A DNA stretch of 64,000 bases from CAYNHZ01 sp964397445. GTDB taxonomy: Bacteria; Bacteroidota; Bacteroidia; Bacteroidales; UBA932. Below, one piece after another: positions 44,882 through 54,509 of the stretch. The notes under the pieces were generated by a model, which had not been told where the DNA came from, did not search any database, and was given only the letters and a program-made list of their open reading frames with translations. The DNA lies in contig CAYNHZ010000003.1 of assembly GCA_964397445.1 (NCBI GenBank), positions 1-64,000 on the forward strand. Direction: 5' to 3'. Position 1 is the first letter of the stretch, and every line of letters starts with the position of its first letter. The position numbers and the translations under genes were made by a program.

Positions 44882-45718
44882 ATGGATATAAAAATTGCAT
44901 ACTCTCCTTGTCCGAATGATACCTTTGCCTTTCACGCAATGGTTAATCATCTTATTGACACAAAAGGCTTTGATTTCGAACCTGTTCTGATGGATGTTCA
45001 GACCCTTAACGAGAGTGCTCAGAAAGGTGAATATGATATTTGTAAACTTAGTTACCACGCCTTTTTTACCCTATGCGACAAATATGTTATGTTAAGGAGC
45101 GGCTCTGCCCTTGGCTATGATAATGGTCCTATTGTTGTGGTTAAAGGGGGAGATGACCAAAGGCAAATAGATAAAAAGGGGTTGAGCAGTGCAACTGTTG
45201 CTATTCCAGGAAGATTAACTACAGCTGCATTGTTGCTTAAAATGGCATACCCACAAATCGGTGATTTGAATGAGTATCTATTCTCAGATATTACCTCTGC
45301 TGTCATTTCAGGCAGGGTGGATGCTGGAGTGTTAATTCACGAAGGGAGATTTGTTTATGATCAAATGGGCCTTGAATGTTTAATGGACTTAGGCAAATAT
45401 TGGCAGAAATCGAGTTCGCTACCCCTTCCATTGGGTGGAATAGCGATCAAAAGGTCTTTTAAAGATAAAAAAATAATAGATGATATCCTCTCCGAAAGTA
45501 TAAAATTTGCCATCAATAACCCCTCTTTATCATCAGATTATGTTGCTTCAAATGCTAAGGAGTTGTCAAGGGATATTCAGATGAAGCATATAAATACTTT
45601 CGTTAATAAAGACTCTGTGAATATTTCACAAAAGGGGATTGAGGCGGTTGAAGCATTGTATTCTAATTATTTGGGAATCAATGGATATGATAAAATATTA
45701 AAAGATTTATTTATTTAA
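44882..45718 (+). CDS. mqnD: 1,4-dihydroxy-6-naphthoate synthase
   Basis: The 278-residue protein starts DIKIAYSPCPNDTFAFHAM and includes KLSYHAF, SGSALGYDNGPIVV and RLTTAALLL, which are typical of MqnD, a periplasmic-binding-protein-like enzyme. It forms 1,4-dihydroxy-6-naphthoate from cyclic dehypoxanthine futalosine, a late soluble step of the futalosine pathway. The ATG at 44882 is preferred over a GTG two codons upstream. It is in one operon with mqnB. Confidence 0.93.
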   Translation: MDIKIAYSPCPNDTFAFHAMVNHLIDTKGFDFEPVLMDVQTLNESAQKGEYDICKLSYHAFFTLCDKYVMLRSGSALGYDNGPIVVVKGGDDQRQIDKKGLSSATVAIPGRLTTAALLLKMAYPQIGDLNEYLFSDITSAVISGRVDAGVLIHEGRFVYDQMGLECLMDLGKYWQKSSSLPLPLGGIAIKRSFKDKKIIDDILSESIKFAINNPSLSSDYVASNAKELSRDIQMKHINTFVNKDSVNISQKGIEAVEALYSNYLGINGYDKILKDLFI

Positions 45719-45743
45719 AAAATTTATTTTAAAAAAATTGAAT

Positions 45744-46451
45744 ATGGAGAACAAAGAAATTATTAAAATTGATAGCATTTATAAAATCTATCAAGTGGGT
45801 GATCAAGAGGTGAGAGCGTTAGATGGAGTTTGCCTCTCTATTCACAAAAACGAATATGTTGCTATTATGGGGCCGTCAGGCTCGGGTAAATCAACAATGA
45901 TGAATATTTTAGGGTGTTTAGATACCCCATCAAAAGGAAAATACATACTCAACGGAACAGATGTCAGTGAGATGGAAGACAATGAGTTAGCTGAGGTTAG
46001 AAATAAAGAGATAGGTTTTGTTTTTCAGTCTTTTAACCTTTTACCACGATATAACTCGATAGAGAATGTTTCACTCCCGTTGATTTATGCAGGCTATTCT
46101 AAAAAAGAGAGGGAAACTCTCGCAATAAAATCACTTAATGATGTAGGGCTCGGTGAGAGGATGAGGCACAGACCAAATGAGTTGTCAGGAGGGCAAAAAC
46201 AGAGGGTCGCACTTGCAAGGGCGCTTATAAATACCCCTTCTATCATATTGGCAGATGAGCCTACAGGTAATCTTGACACCAAAACATCTATTGATATTAT
46301 GAAATTATTCAATGAGATATATTTGAAAGGGAACACAGTGATAGTGGTGACGCACGAAGAGGATATAGCCAAATATGCTCGAAGAATTGTCCGCCTAAGG
46401 GATGGTAAGATTGAGGCTGACTATGTTAATGATAATCCAACAATTGTTTAA
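45744..46451 (+). CDS. MacB/LolD-type ABC transporter ATP-binding protein without permease partner
   Basis: The 235-residue ATPase has Walker A GPSGSGKS, signature LSGGQKQR and Walker B IILADEPTGNLD; the ALDGVCLSIHKNEYVAIMG opening places it in the MacB/LolD/FtsE type that works with FtsX-like permeases. No permease gene lies near. It sits 25 bases after mqnD and four bases before the adenosyltransferase gene, so it is probably cotranscribed with both. The start at 45744 avoids an in-frame TTG. Its permease partner and substrate remain unknown. Confidence 0.88.
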   Translation: MENKEIIKIDSIYKIYQVGDQEVRALDGVCLSIHKNEYVAIMGPSGSGKSTMMNILGCLDTPSKGKYILNGTDVSEMEDNELAEVRNKEIGFVFQSFNLLPRYNSIENVSLPLIYAGYSKKERETLAIKSLNDVGLGERMRHRPNELSGGQKQRVALARALINTPSIILADEPTGNLDTKTSIDIMKLFNEIYLKGNTVIVVTHEEDIAKYARRIVRLRDGKIEADYVNDNPTIV

Positions 46452-46455
46452 TAAT

Positions 46456-46986
46456 ATGTCTATTTATACTAAAACTGGAGATCTTGGAGAGACGTCAATA
46501 ATAGGGGGTAAAAGGGTTTCTAAAAATTCACCTCGAGTTAATGCCTATGGTGATGTAGATGAGCTCATATCTCATATCGGACTTCTTCGTTGTCAGATTC
46601 CTAATGAAAATAGTGTTTTAAGGAGGATTCAAATTAATTTGATGATGGGTTCTGCTATCCTTGCCTCTGAGGTTGAAAATAAAAAAACGGTGTGTTTCAG
46701 TGTAGATGAGATCACTTTTTTAGAGAAAGAGATCGATAGGATGACAGTTGAGATGCCTCAACAGATAGCTTTTATTTTACCAGGAGCCCCCGCAGAGGCT
46801 GCATTATGTCACATCGCACGAACAGTGTGTCGCAGGGCTGAGAGGTCTTCGATAGCAATTAAAGATGATAGAGATGGTATTATCTTAACTATTAAATATT
46901 TAAATAGATTATCCGACTACCTTTTTACACTTGGTAGGTATCAATGTCATCTGACTAACATTTCTGAAGATTTTTGGTTACCATAA
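46456..46986 (+). CDS. PduO-type cob(I)alamin adenosyltransferase
   Basis: The 176-residue protein begins MSIYTKTGDLGETSIIGG and contains VCRRAERSS and LNRLSDYLFTLGRY, the ATP- and cobalamin-binding motifs of PduO/MMAB-type enzymes. It makes adenosylcobalamin, the cofactor of methylmalonyl-CoA mutase in the propionate route. The longer frame from 46402 would start inside the ABC gene and is rejected. It is the last gene of the mqnB-mqnD-ABC run. Confidence 0.92.
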   Translation: MSIYTKTGDLGETSIIGGKRVSKNSPRVNAYGDVDELISHIGLLRCQIPNENSVLRRIQINLMMGSAILASEVENKKTVCFSVDEITFLEKEIDRMTVEMPQQIAFILPGAPAEAALCHIARTVCRRAERSSIAIKDDRDGIILTIKYLNRLSDYLFTLGRYQCHLTNISEDFWLP

Positions 46987-46998
46987 GGAATAATTTTT

Positions 46999-47006
46999 TA
47001 TCTTTG
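46999..47006 (+). promoter_or_regulatory. -7 promoter box for the DUF2795 gene
   Basis: TATCTTTG matches TAnnTTTG, with a leader of about 40 bases. Confidence 0.55.
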
Positions 47007-47051
47007 CCGCCCCTAATATTTAGGGTGAAATTAACTTAATTTTTTAGAGTT

Positions 47052-47273
47052 ATGTATTGGACACTTGAATTGGCTTCTAAGCTTGAAGATGCACCTTGGC
47101 CGGCTTCAAAAGACGAACTTGTTGATTATGCTACACGTTCCGGAGCTCCATTGGAGGTAATTGAAAATCTCGAGGATCTCGATGATGATGGCGAGATATA
47201 TGATAGTATAGAGGATATTTGGCCGGATTATCCAAGTAAAGAGGACTTCTTCTTCAACGAAGAGGAGTACTAA
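47052..47273 (+). CDS. DUF2795 family small acidic protein
   Basis: The 73-residue protein (MYWTLELASKLEDAPWPASK opening, acidic IEDIWPDYPSKEDF tail) is a very conserved Bacteroidetes member of DUF2795. It is highly acidic and has no signal peptide or membrane segment, so it should be cytoplasmic. The function is unknown. It has its own promoter and a hairpin terminator, which suggests strong independent expression. Confidence 0.9.
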   Translation: MYWTLELASKLEDAPWPASKDELVDYATRSGAPLEVIENLEDLDDDGEIYDSIEDIWPDYPSKEDFFFNEEEY

Positions 47274-47296
47274 GTATAGTTTTAAATATGAAACCG

Positions 47297-47322
47297 AACC
47301 CGGCTTACGAGTCGGGTTTTTT
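47297..47322 (+). terminator. Terminator of the DUF2795 gene
   Basis: AACCCGGC at 47297-47304 pairs with GTCGGGTT at 47311-47318 (one G-U pair), followed by U residues. The -7 box for trkA begins three bases later. Confidence 0.85.
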
Positions 47323-47324
47323 AT

Positions 47325-47332
47325 TATCTTTG
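47325..47332 (+). promoter_or_regulatory. -7 promoter box for trkA
   Basis: TATCTTTG matches TAnnTTTG. The region where a -33 element would lie falls within the preceding terminator stem. Confidence 0.55.
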
Positions 47333-47357
47333 TAAAAGTTTTTTTTGTAAGATATTT

Positions 47358-48704
47358 ATGAAAATTGTAGTTGCAGGAGCAGGTGAGGTTGGAAGCCATT
47401 TGGCAAAGATGCTGAGCCTCGAGCGTCACGACATAACAATCATCGATAATGATGAGGATAGACTCTCTAAGGTCGCTCAAGAGGCTGACCTGATCACTAT
47501 TCTCGGTAAGCCGACATCTATCGAGACATTGATGGAGGCTGGTGTGCAAAATGCAGATCTTTTTGTGGCTGTAAGCCCGGCTCAAGAGCAGGATGTGAAT
47601 GTTGTGTCTGCTCTACTTGCCAAAAAGCTCGGAGCAAAGAAGGTTACTGCACGTATCAATAATGAAGAGTACCAAAAAAACGAAAATAAACTATTGTTTA
47701 CAGAGATGGGGATAGATTCTCTTTTTTATCCTGAGAAAATAGCTGCAAATGAGATTATCAGTTTATTGAAACAGACCTCTACATCAGAATTTATGGATTA
47801 TTCTCATGGTAAACTTCAATTGATAGTTTATCGTCTTGAGGAGGGATCGCCTATGATAGATAAGACTGTTTCTGAGGTGAGAGCAACTACTGAAAATCTT
47901 TTCAGATCGGTCTCTATCTCTCGAAACGGGGAGACCATTATTCCAAAGAGTACCACAAGATTTAAATATCATGATCAAGTATTTCTAATTGCCAGAAAAG
48001 AGGGTGTAGAGCGGGCAATGTCTATGTCGGGTAGAGAGAAAGTTTCAATCAAAAAATTGATGATATTAGGGGGGGGAAGAATAGGGGAGTTAGTGGCTCG
48101 TAAATTGGAAAAAACCATTGAACATATTAAAATAATTGAGCAAAAACCAGATAGATGTGCTTTCTTATCAGAGACACTGAGTCGCACTTTGATTGTTAAT
48201 GGAGATGGACGTAATTCGGATATGCTTATAGACGAGGATATTAAAGATTATGATGCTTTTGTGGCTGTTACAAGTAGCTCCGAAACCAACATTCTCTCGT
48301 GTGTTGTGGCAAAAAGAATGGGTGTGCCGAGGGTTATAGCAGAGGTTGAAAATTTTGAGTATATAAATCTCGCAGAGGGGATGGGTGTTGACTCTGTAAT
48401 CAACAAAAAACTAATCACAGCAGGACGTATTTTCCGTTTTACACTCTCTAATAAGGTTCGCTCTATCAAGGTGTTAAATGGGACAGATGCTGAGGTCCTT
48501 GAATTTATCGTAAACACAAACAGTAAAATAACGACAAGAAAAATATGTGAACTTAATTTTCCTGAGGATGCTATTATCGGTGGTGTAATCAGGGGTAACG
48601 AGAGTTTTATTCCGAACGGAGAAAGCGTCATCAGACCCTATGATCAGGTTGTTGTTTTTGCCAACCCTGCCGCAGTGTCCAAAGTTGATAAATTTTTCTT
48701 GTAG
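47358..48704 (+). CDS. trkA: Trk potassium uptake regulator TrkA
   Basis: The 448-residue protein is a double RCK protein: an N-terminal Rossmann half (KIVVAGAGEVGSHLAKML, then IIDNDEDRL), a TrkA-C domain, and a second Rossmann half (KLMILGGGRIGELVARKLE) with its own TrkA-C. TrkA binds NAD(H) on the cytoplasmic face and gates TrkH/TrkG potassium channels. No trkH lies in the window. It has its own promoter. Confidence 0.95.
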   Translation: MKIVVAGAGEVGSHLAKMLSLERHDITIIDNDEDRLSKVAQEADLITILGKPTSIETLMEAGVQNADLFVAVSPAQEQDVNVVSALLAKKLGAKKVTARINNEEYQKNENKLLFTEMGIDSLFYPEKIAANEIISLLKQTSTSEFMDYSHGKLQLIVYRLEEGSPMIDKTVSEVRATTENLFRSVSISRNGETIIPKSTTRFKYHDQVFLIARKEGVERAMSMSGREKVSIKKLMILGGGRIGELVARKLEKTIEHIKIIEQKPDRCAFLSETLSRTLIVNGDGRNSDMLIDEDIKDYDAFVAVTSSSETNILSCVVAKRMGVPRVIAEVENFEYINLAEGMGVDSVINKKLITAGRIFRFTLSNKVRSIKVLNGTDAEVLEFIVNTNSKITTRKICELNFPEDAIIGGVIRGNESFIPNGESVIRPYDQVVVFANPAAVSKVDKFFL

Positions 48705-48733
48705 TCTATGTTTTAAAATAAATAATTCTATAA

Positions 48734-50164
48734 ATGAAAAAAAGTAATTTAAAATTTTCTGGTAAGACCAGAATGGAACACGATTTACTTGGAGATAAAG
48801 CTGTTCCCGATGAGGCACTTTATGGGATTCAAACCCTTAGGTGTATTGAAAATTTCGATATTAGTAATTATCATCTTTGCGACTACCCTGAGTTTATTAA
48901 GGCTCTCGGGATAGTAAAAATGGGGGCTATAATGGCAAATCACAAGCTCGGACTTGTCTCTGATGAGATCAAAGATGCTGTTGTAGCTGCATCTCAAGAA
49001 CTTATAGAGGGAAAACATTTGGAACATTTTCCTATTGATATGATGCAAGGCGGTGCTGGCACAAGTGTAAATATGAATGCTAATGAGGTGATTGCGAATA
49101 GGGCATTGGAGATTATGGGTAAAAAAAGGGGAGAATATAAATTCTGCCACCCTAATGATCACGTAAATATGGCTCAATCAACAAATGATGCCTATCCAAG
49201 TGCTATGCACCTCGGCCTCTATTTTATCAATATGGAGGTTCAATCTTCGTTAAGAGAGCTTATAGCAGCTTTTAAAGCTAAGGAAAAATCGTTTTCGAAA
49301 GTTATAAAAATGGGGCGTACTCAGCTTCAAGATGCTGTTCCTATGACTTTAGGACAATCATTCGGAGCCTTTGCAGATGCAATGAAACACGAATCGGAGC
49401 GTATTCAAAGGGCTGCTGATGAGTTTCTATATACAAATATGGGTGCTACTGCTATCGGTACAGGTATCACTGCAGAACCGGGATATGCAGAGATATGTAC
49501 TCAATATTTGAAAGATATATCTGGCCTTAATGTTAAACTCTCTAAAAATCTTGTTGAGGCTACACACGATACCTCTTCAATGGTGGCCTATTCATCTGCT
49601 TTAAAATCGGCAGCGATAAGACTTTCAAAAATATGTAACGATCTCAGACTTATGTCTTCAGGTCCCCGTACAGGTATCGAAGAGATCAATCTCCCCCCTA
49701 AACAACCAGGATCATCTATTATGCCGGGTAAGGTAAACCCTGTTATTCCGGAAGTTGTAAATCAAGTTTGTTTTAAAATCATAGGTAACGATGTTACTGT
49801 AATGATGGCTTCTGAGGCAGCTCAATTGGAGTTAAATGTTATGGAACCTGTTATTGTGGAGTCTCTTACAGAGTCTGCAAAATGGATGAGCAGAGCATTT
49901 ACGACACTTAGAGTCGAGTGTGTTGAGGGTATTACAGCCAATAAAAAAAGATGCGAAGATTTAGTTAAACACAGTATTGGTATCGTGACCGCTTTAAAAC
50001 CATATATCGGATACTCAAATTGTTCTGAGGTTGCAAAAGAGGCTTTAGCTACAGGAGGCAGTGTATATGATTTAGTTTTAAAACGTAATCTATTAACTAA
50101 AAAACAACTTGACAAGATACTCGATCCTAAGAATATGATCAAGCCTACAGTTATCGAGCTTTAG
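48734..50164 (+). CDS. aspA: Aspartate ammonia-lyase
   Basis: The 476-residue enzyme carries the fumarase/aspartase signature GSSIMPGKVNP and the NDAYPSAMHLGLY and GRTQLQDAVPMTLGQ segments. The opening (RMEHDLLGDKAVPDEALYGIQT) is aspartase-like. It deaminates aspartate to fumarate, which can serve as an electron acceptor for menaquinone-linked fumarate reduction. It is the main amino-acid catabolic gene here. Its stop overlaps the stop of the convergent BamA-like gene by four bases. Confidence 0.95.
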   Translation: MKKSNLKFSGKTRMEHDLLGDKAVPDEALYGIQTLRCIENFDISNYHLCDYPEFIKALGIVKMGAIMANHKLGLVSDEIKDAVVAASQELIEGKHLEHFPIDMMQGGAGTSVNMNANEVIANRALEIMGKKRGEYKFCHPNDHVNMAQSTNDAYPSAMHLGLYFINMEVQSSLRELIAAFKAKEKSFSKVIKMGRTQLQDAVPMTLGQSFGAFADAMKHESERIQRAADEFLYTNMGATAIGTGITAEPGYAEICTQYLKDISGLNVKLSKNLVEATHDTSSMVAYSSALKSAAIRLSKICNDLRLMSSGPRTGIEEINLPPKQPGSSIMPGKVNPVIPEVVNQVCFKIIGNDVTVMMASEAAQLELNVMEPVIVESLTESAKWMSRAFTTLRVECVEGITANKKRCEDLVKHSIGIVTALKPYIGYSNCSEVAKEALATGGSVYDLVLKRNLLTKKQLDKILDPKNMIKPTVIEL

Positions 50165-51321
50165 AAAGCGTGGTTAACTCCAACAATAATTGAGTAGTTA
50201 TTCATATTTCCAAAGCCAACATCGGCTCTGAAAAGAATATTGCCAAATTTAAAACGATACCCTGCCCCATAAGTTGGCAGGGTTTGTTTTATATTGAATT
50301 TTTCGAACGAATTAAACATATTGCCGGCCCCTCCCCATACAGCGATTCCGTGCCCCTTGTAGATATTTTGTCTCAGTTCCAATTGGGCTGAAATCAGATT
50401 TTTATCCCTATATCTCCCTTGATAATATCCCCTCATTCGGGTATCTCCCCCCATAAGAGGCCACATTGTCCAAGGGGAGTCTCCATAATTAAAATCGCCA
50501 TAAACATCTATCGCAATCACCCCCCCCTTCCAAACGGGAAAATAGAGGTCAACCAAGGCGGTGGTTTTATAGTAGGGTTTAATTTCAAATAATCCAAAGT
50601 AGATCAGTTGTTCAACCTCTATCAGCACCCCTTTCTCAGGGGTTAAATAATTGTCACGAGTGTCAAAATTTATTTTAAGTCCTGCATTTAATGATCTTGT
50701 GAACAGATTATTACCCTCTATTAATTCTGGATTTGTAAATGTATTTGTAGAGATATAATCAAAACCTATAATCGGCCCTATAAGAAATTTTGACTTGTTT
50801 CGATAAAGAAAATCAAATCTCACTTTTACCCCATCCTCTTTGTAACTCCCTTTATTGCTATCATCTCTGTTATTATCATATCCGATGCCCCAAAATTTTC
50901 GTGGATTGTGATTATATTTAAGGGTGTAGTTAAATAAAAATTTGCCGTATGGGGAGTATAGGGATCCCTTTATTCCACCATTTATCGAGAGATTTGTTGA
51001 GAGACTTCCAATCACTGACAACAATGAATAGGGGACAGTTTTATCGGGTCCTGTTCTGTAATATGCAATAAATCCTCCGCTCCCCTCAAATTTTCTCTCT
51101 TGAGAAAAATTAACTCCATAATATGGGATAATATTAAAAATATCCTCCTTATCAATGAATCTTCGGGGATGTTTTCGGATATAATTATTAATAGTGTCTT
51201 GAACGGATGTGATATATATAGAGTCGTAAACTATCTTATTTTGGCAAAATAATTCCCCACCAAATGATATAAAGAATAATGTAATTGGTGTTAAAATAAG
51301 GTATTTACGATATTTTAGCAT
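50161..51321 (-). CDS. BamA/TamA-family outer-membrane barrel protein without POTRA domains
   Basis: The 386-residue protein has a signal peptide (to about residue 26) and a surface-antigen (Omp85-type) beta-barrel. GGDTRMRGYYQGRYRDKN matches the conserved loop-6 RGY/F motif region, and alternating strands run to a C-terminal phenylalanine (GVNHAF). Only about 60 residues precede the barrel, too few for POTRA domains, so it is unlikely to be the main BamA. Its role is unknown. It follows the PCMD protein gene by 18 bases, suggesting a surface or transport pair. Confidence 0.82.
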   Translation of the reverse strand: MLKYRKYLILTPITLFFISFGGELFCQNKIVYDSIYITSVQDTINNYIRKHPRRFIDKEDIFNIIPYYGVNFSQERKFEGSGGFIAYYRTGPDKTVPYSLLSVIGSLSTNLSINGGIKGSLYSPYGKFLFNYTLKYNHNPRKFWGIGYDNNRDDSNKGSYKEDGVKVRFDFLYRNKSKFLIGPIIGFDYISTNTFTNPELIEGNNLFTRSLNAGLKINFDTRDNYLTPEKGVLIEVEQLIYFGLFEIKPYYKTTALVDLYFPVWKGGVIAIDVYGDFNYGDSPWTMWPLMGGDTRMRGYYQGRYRDKNLISAQLELRQNIYKGHGIAVWGGAGNMFNSFEKFNIKQTLPTYGAGYRFKFGNILFRADVGFGNMNNYSIIVGVNHAF

Positions 51322-51339
51322 ATATTATTTCATACAAAC

Positions 51340-52305
51340 TTAGAAAACAAGTTTGAAATTATCAACCCAAAGTGTGTTACCTATTCCCCCCCAAAAAGCT
51401 GCCCCATTACTCGATGTTATCCAAACAATGATATGAGTGGGAGTTTCATCCTCATCTGCCCATCCGATCTCTTGAATGGAAACACTCTCCCCTTTACTGT
51501 TAATTGTGCAGTATGATGTATCTCCGTTAATCAGTCCCATATATTTTTTGTAATACCCCTTATTGGAAATATCTCCATAGTGAATCTCGGTAATTTCTCC
51601 ATTTATCCATTCACAGACATTTTTAGTAATCCTCTTATATCCTGTGCCTACCCTTTCAGAAAATATATTTCCGTCTTTATCTTCCCATCTTTTTTGCAAT
51701 ATAACTTTTATTTCTGCATAATCTGCTCCCCCTATAAATTTTCGTGGAGAGAGGCCCGTGGCACGAGTGACTTCATTGCCTACAATGGCTTTGTAATCGT
51801 ATTGAAATCCCTTAGGACGATCGTGAAACGGCATTCCACATTCAATCTTTCTGTATGGGGATTTGGTATCTCTGATAGGTTCATGGAAATTACCGATGAT
51901 TATTGTCCCTTGTGCCACCACATCAATATTAATCATCCCGATCACCTTCACCTTCTCTACGATCACCTCCATCTTTGCACAGTACCCATCTCCCCTCCTT
52001 TCTGGGGTGACAGAGTTACTTGTTTTTATGACACCTATGATATTTGCCATAACATTAGATGGGGCAAATATCTCATCTTTAGCTGGCTTATATGGAAAAT
52101 TTCCCCTAATGGTATCCCCTTTGTACATTTTATAGAGGCGTTTTGTAGCTCCGCCTATAAGTGATGATTCTTTAACTTCGTTTATCCTCCAATTATCAAA
52201 TTTTCCACACTCCTCTATCATCCTGCTCTCCTTTGATTGAGAAATAAGTGTAGTTGGAAATAAAAATATAGCTATGAGTAATATTAGTAGACGTAAGTTG
52301 TACAT
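51340..52305 (-). CDS. PCMD-domain exported protein
   Basis: The 321-residue protein has a signal peptide (to about residue 22) and matches the putative carbohydrate metabolism domain (PCMD): ITPERRGDGYCAKME-like segment, the GMPFHDRPKGFQYDYKA core, and the final LWVDNFKLVF strand. PCMD proteins are Bacteroidetes surface or periplasmic proteins of unproven function, likely glycan-binding. The gene is upstream of the BamA-like barrel in a two-gene operon and is divergent from the M6 protease. Confidence 0.75.
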   Translation of the reverse strand: MYNLRLLILLIAIFLFPTTLISQSKESRMIEECGKFDNWRINEVKESSLIGGATKRLYKMYKGDTIRGNFPYKPAKDEIFAPSNVMANIIGVIKTSNSVTPERRGDGYCAKMEVIVEKVKVIGMINIDVVAQGTIIIGNFHEPIRDTKSPYRKIECGMPFHDRPKGFQYDYKAIVGNEVTRATGLSPRKFIGGADYAEIKVILQKRWEDKDGNIFSERVGTGYKRITKNVCEWINGEITEIHYGDISNKGYYKKYMGLINGDTSYCTINSKGESVSIQEIGWADEDETPTHIIVWITSSNGAAFWGGIGNTLWVDNFKLVF

Positions 52306-52356
52306 AAGTTTGTTGGGATCGTTATTTTTTTGTATTTTGCAACCTTAAATAGTTGG

Positions 52357-52364
52357 CAAAAATA
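52357..52364 (-). promoter_or_regulatory. -7 promoter box for the PCMD/BamA-like operon
   Basis: Minus-strand TATTTTTG matches TAnnTTTG, about 50 bases ahead of the PCMD start. Confidence 0.45.
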
Positions 52365-52370
52365 TAAAAA

Positions 52371-54509
52371 ATGCGCTCCATATCAACCATATTTCTACTA
52401 TTTATTTCTATATACACATTATTTGCAGTTAAAGCTTACCCGAAAGCAATTAATGTTCAATTGCCGGATGGATCGGAATTGACTCTATTGGTTAAAGGAG
52501 ATGAGTATTTCAGATATATGACAACGACATCTGGACAGGTGGTTTCACAAGGGAGAGACGGATTTTATTACTATGCAGATTATTCCAACGGAAAATTAAA
52601 TCTATCTAATTCGAGGGTGGGCAGGTTCAATCCAACCTCTTTTCGTGGAGGTGTAAAAGGATTATCTCAAGAGACTGCCAAGATGATCAGGGAGAATAAT
52701 ATCAGAAGATTTAATGAGGCAACCTCTCATACAGCTACTTTATCTTCGGGACTACAGAGAAATTTTGTTGATAAAACAGTAAAAGTTCCTGTTTTAATCG
52801 TTCAATTTAATGATGTTAAATTTTCGGTACCATCTCCGGTTTCTCATTTTGATAAGATGTTGAATATGAATGGATACTCGGAAAATGGGGCGACAGGTTC
52901 CGCAAACGATTATTTCAAAGCCAATTTTCCAAGTGAATATAGTTTCCAATTTGATATTTCAAATGTGATCACCTTAGATCATCCCCTTTCTTACTATGGA
53001 TATGACGATGAGTCTGTTCCATCGGTTATTAAGTATGATGTAAATATGCCCCTTCTTATAAAAGATGCCTGTACTATATGCAGTACTTATATGGATTTCT
53101 CAAAATATGATATTGATAGAGATGGTGTTGTAGATAGGATATTTATCATTTTTGCGGGTTATAATGAGGCTGAAGGGGGTGGTAAAAATACTATTTGGCC
53201 CCACACGTGGAGCGTTGAGAAGAATAACCTAAAATTTAACGGAGTGAAAATAGGGACTTATGGGTGCACCTCGGAATTAAAAGGGGCTTCAAATGCAATC
53301 CCTGCCGGAATAGGAACATTTTGTCACGAGATGTCCCACTCTTTCGGGTTAAAGGATCTGTATGATGTGAATTTAGGGGCGAAAGGAAAGAGTAAATGTT
53401 TGTGGCAACACCTCTCAATTATGGATGAGGGTAATTATAACAATGAGGGGAAAACCCCCCCATATTATTGTGCAATAGATAGGGAACTTGCAGATTTTGC
53501 CTCATTTTTAACCATATATCCAGGTTATAAGGTTGTTCTTAAGCCTATTCATATACCTAACAGTAAGATAGTTAGAGTTGATACAGGGGTTGAGGGAGAA
53601 TATTTTTTGATGGAGAACAGAGAGAAAGTGGGATGGGACCTCTTTATTGGGGGTAACGGAATGATAATTTATCATATTGACAAATCAAACAATAATGCAG
53701 GGGGGATCAGGGCTAATGTCAGATGGCAAAATAATATCATAAATACAGACTATACTCACGAATGTGCAGATCTTGTTGAATCGATGGATGATGCGACAAA
53801 TATCAGTCAGGTGTTTTTTCCAGGTCAAGGTGATATAAGAAGTTTTACCCCTATCGGCTCACCCCCCTTCACAGATTGGCGAGGAGATGGTTTAGGGATA
53901 AAGCTTGTAAATATTACCCAAAAAGATGGGGAGATTATTTTTGATGTTGCAAAAGATAGCACTGAGAGGTTATTTGTACCAAAATCGCTTTCGGTTAATT
54001 CGTATCAAAAAGAGGCGATGATCAAATGGTCTTCAGATGTTGTGAAAGAATCTAAATGGGGGGTGATATTAATGAAGAAAAATGCAGATAATCAATATAT
54101 TAAAGTTGAGGAGGTATCAACTCTCAAAATGAGTTACACTTTTAAAAATCTCACTCATAATAGCGATTACCTATGCAGTGTGTTTTATAAAGGAAAAATC
54201 TCCAATGGAGATACCCTCTCAACCCCATTCACAACAATGGGATATTCTTCACTTTTCCCATTTATTATGTCTCAAAAACAGATTTACGAAGTTGGGGACA
54301 CTGTGTTGCTCAAAGTGCTTAATATAACAGAGAAAACACAAAATGAGACTTGGTATATAGATGGAGTATTTATTGATAATGAGATTTATGTTTTGAAAAA
54401 AGAGGGGATCAATGAGTTGAAAACAGTGTTGACCTACTCTGCGGATGGCTCAAAAGAGACTATCACTCGATATATTAAAGTAAGACCTAAAACAGGGGAG
54501 TCAAAATGA
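52371..54509 (+). CDS. Exported M6 family metalloprotease
   Basis: The 712-residue protein has a signal peptide (to about residue 22), an N-terminal prodomain, and an M6 catalytic domain. The zinc motif is H319-E320-MS-H323 in FCHEMSHSFGLKDLYD, with D329 as third ligand (HExxHxxGLxD). The last 180 residues form Ig/fibronectin-III-like domains. M6 peptidases (immune inhibitor A type) act extracellularly on proteins. No T9SS sorting tail is visible, so its final location is uncertain. Its stop overlaps the start of a small lipoprotein gene (ATGA). Confidence 0.88.
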   Translation: MRSISTIFLLFISIYTLFAVKAYPKAINVQLPDGSELTLLVKGDEYFRYMTTTSGQVVSQGRDGFYYYADYSNGKLNLSNSRVGRFNPTSFRGGVKGLSQETAKMIRENNIRRFNEATSHTATLSSGLQRNFVDKTVKVPVLIVQFNDVKFSVPSPVSHFDKMLNMNGYSENGATGSANDYFKANFPSEYSFQFDISNVITLDHPLSYYGYDDESVPSVIKYDVNMPLLIKDACTICSTYMDFSKYDIDRDGVVDRIFIIFAGYNEAEGGGKNTIWPHTWSVEKNNLKFNGVKIGTYGCTSELKGASNAIPAGIGTFCHEMSHSFGLKDLYDVNLGAKGKSKCLWQHLSIMDEGNYNNEGKTPPYYCAIDRELADFASFLTIYPGYKVVLKPIHIPNSKIVRVDTGVEGEYFLMENREKVGWDLFIGGNGMIIYHIDKSNNNAGGIRANVRWQNNIINTDYTHECADLVESMDDATNISQVFFPGQGDIRSFTPIGSPPFTDWRGDGLGIKLVNITQKDGEIIFDVAKDSTERLFVPKSLSVNSYQKEAMIKWSSDVVKESKWGVILMKKNADNQYIKVEEVSTLKMSYTFKNLTHNSDYLCSVFYKGKISNGDTLSTPFTTMGYSSLFPFIMSQKQIYEVGDTVLLKVLNITEKTQNETWYIDGVFIDNEIYVLKKEGINELKTVLTYSADGSKETITRYIKVRPKTGESK

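Noticed and set aside
51580..52164. Plus-strand frame of 194 residues antisense to the PCMD gene.
   Set aside because: The opposite strand encodes a family-matching protein with a signal peptide; this frame is compositionally odd and has no start context.
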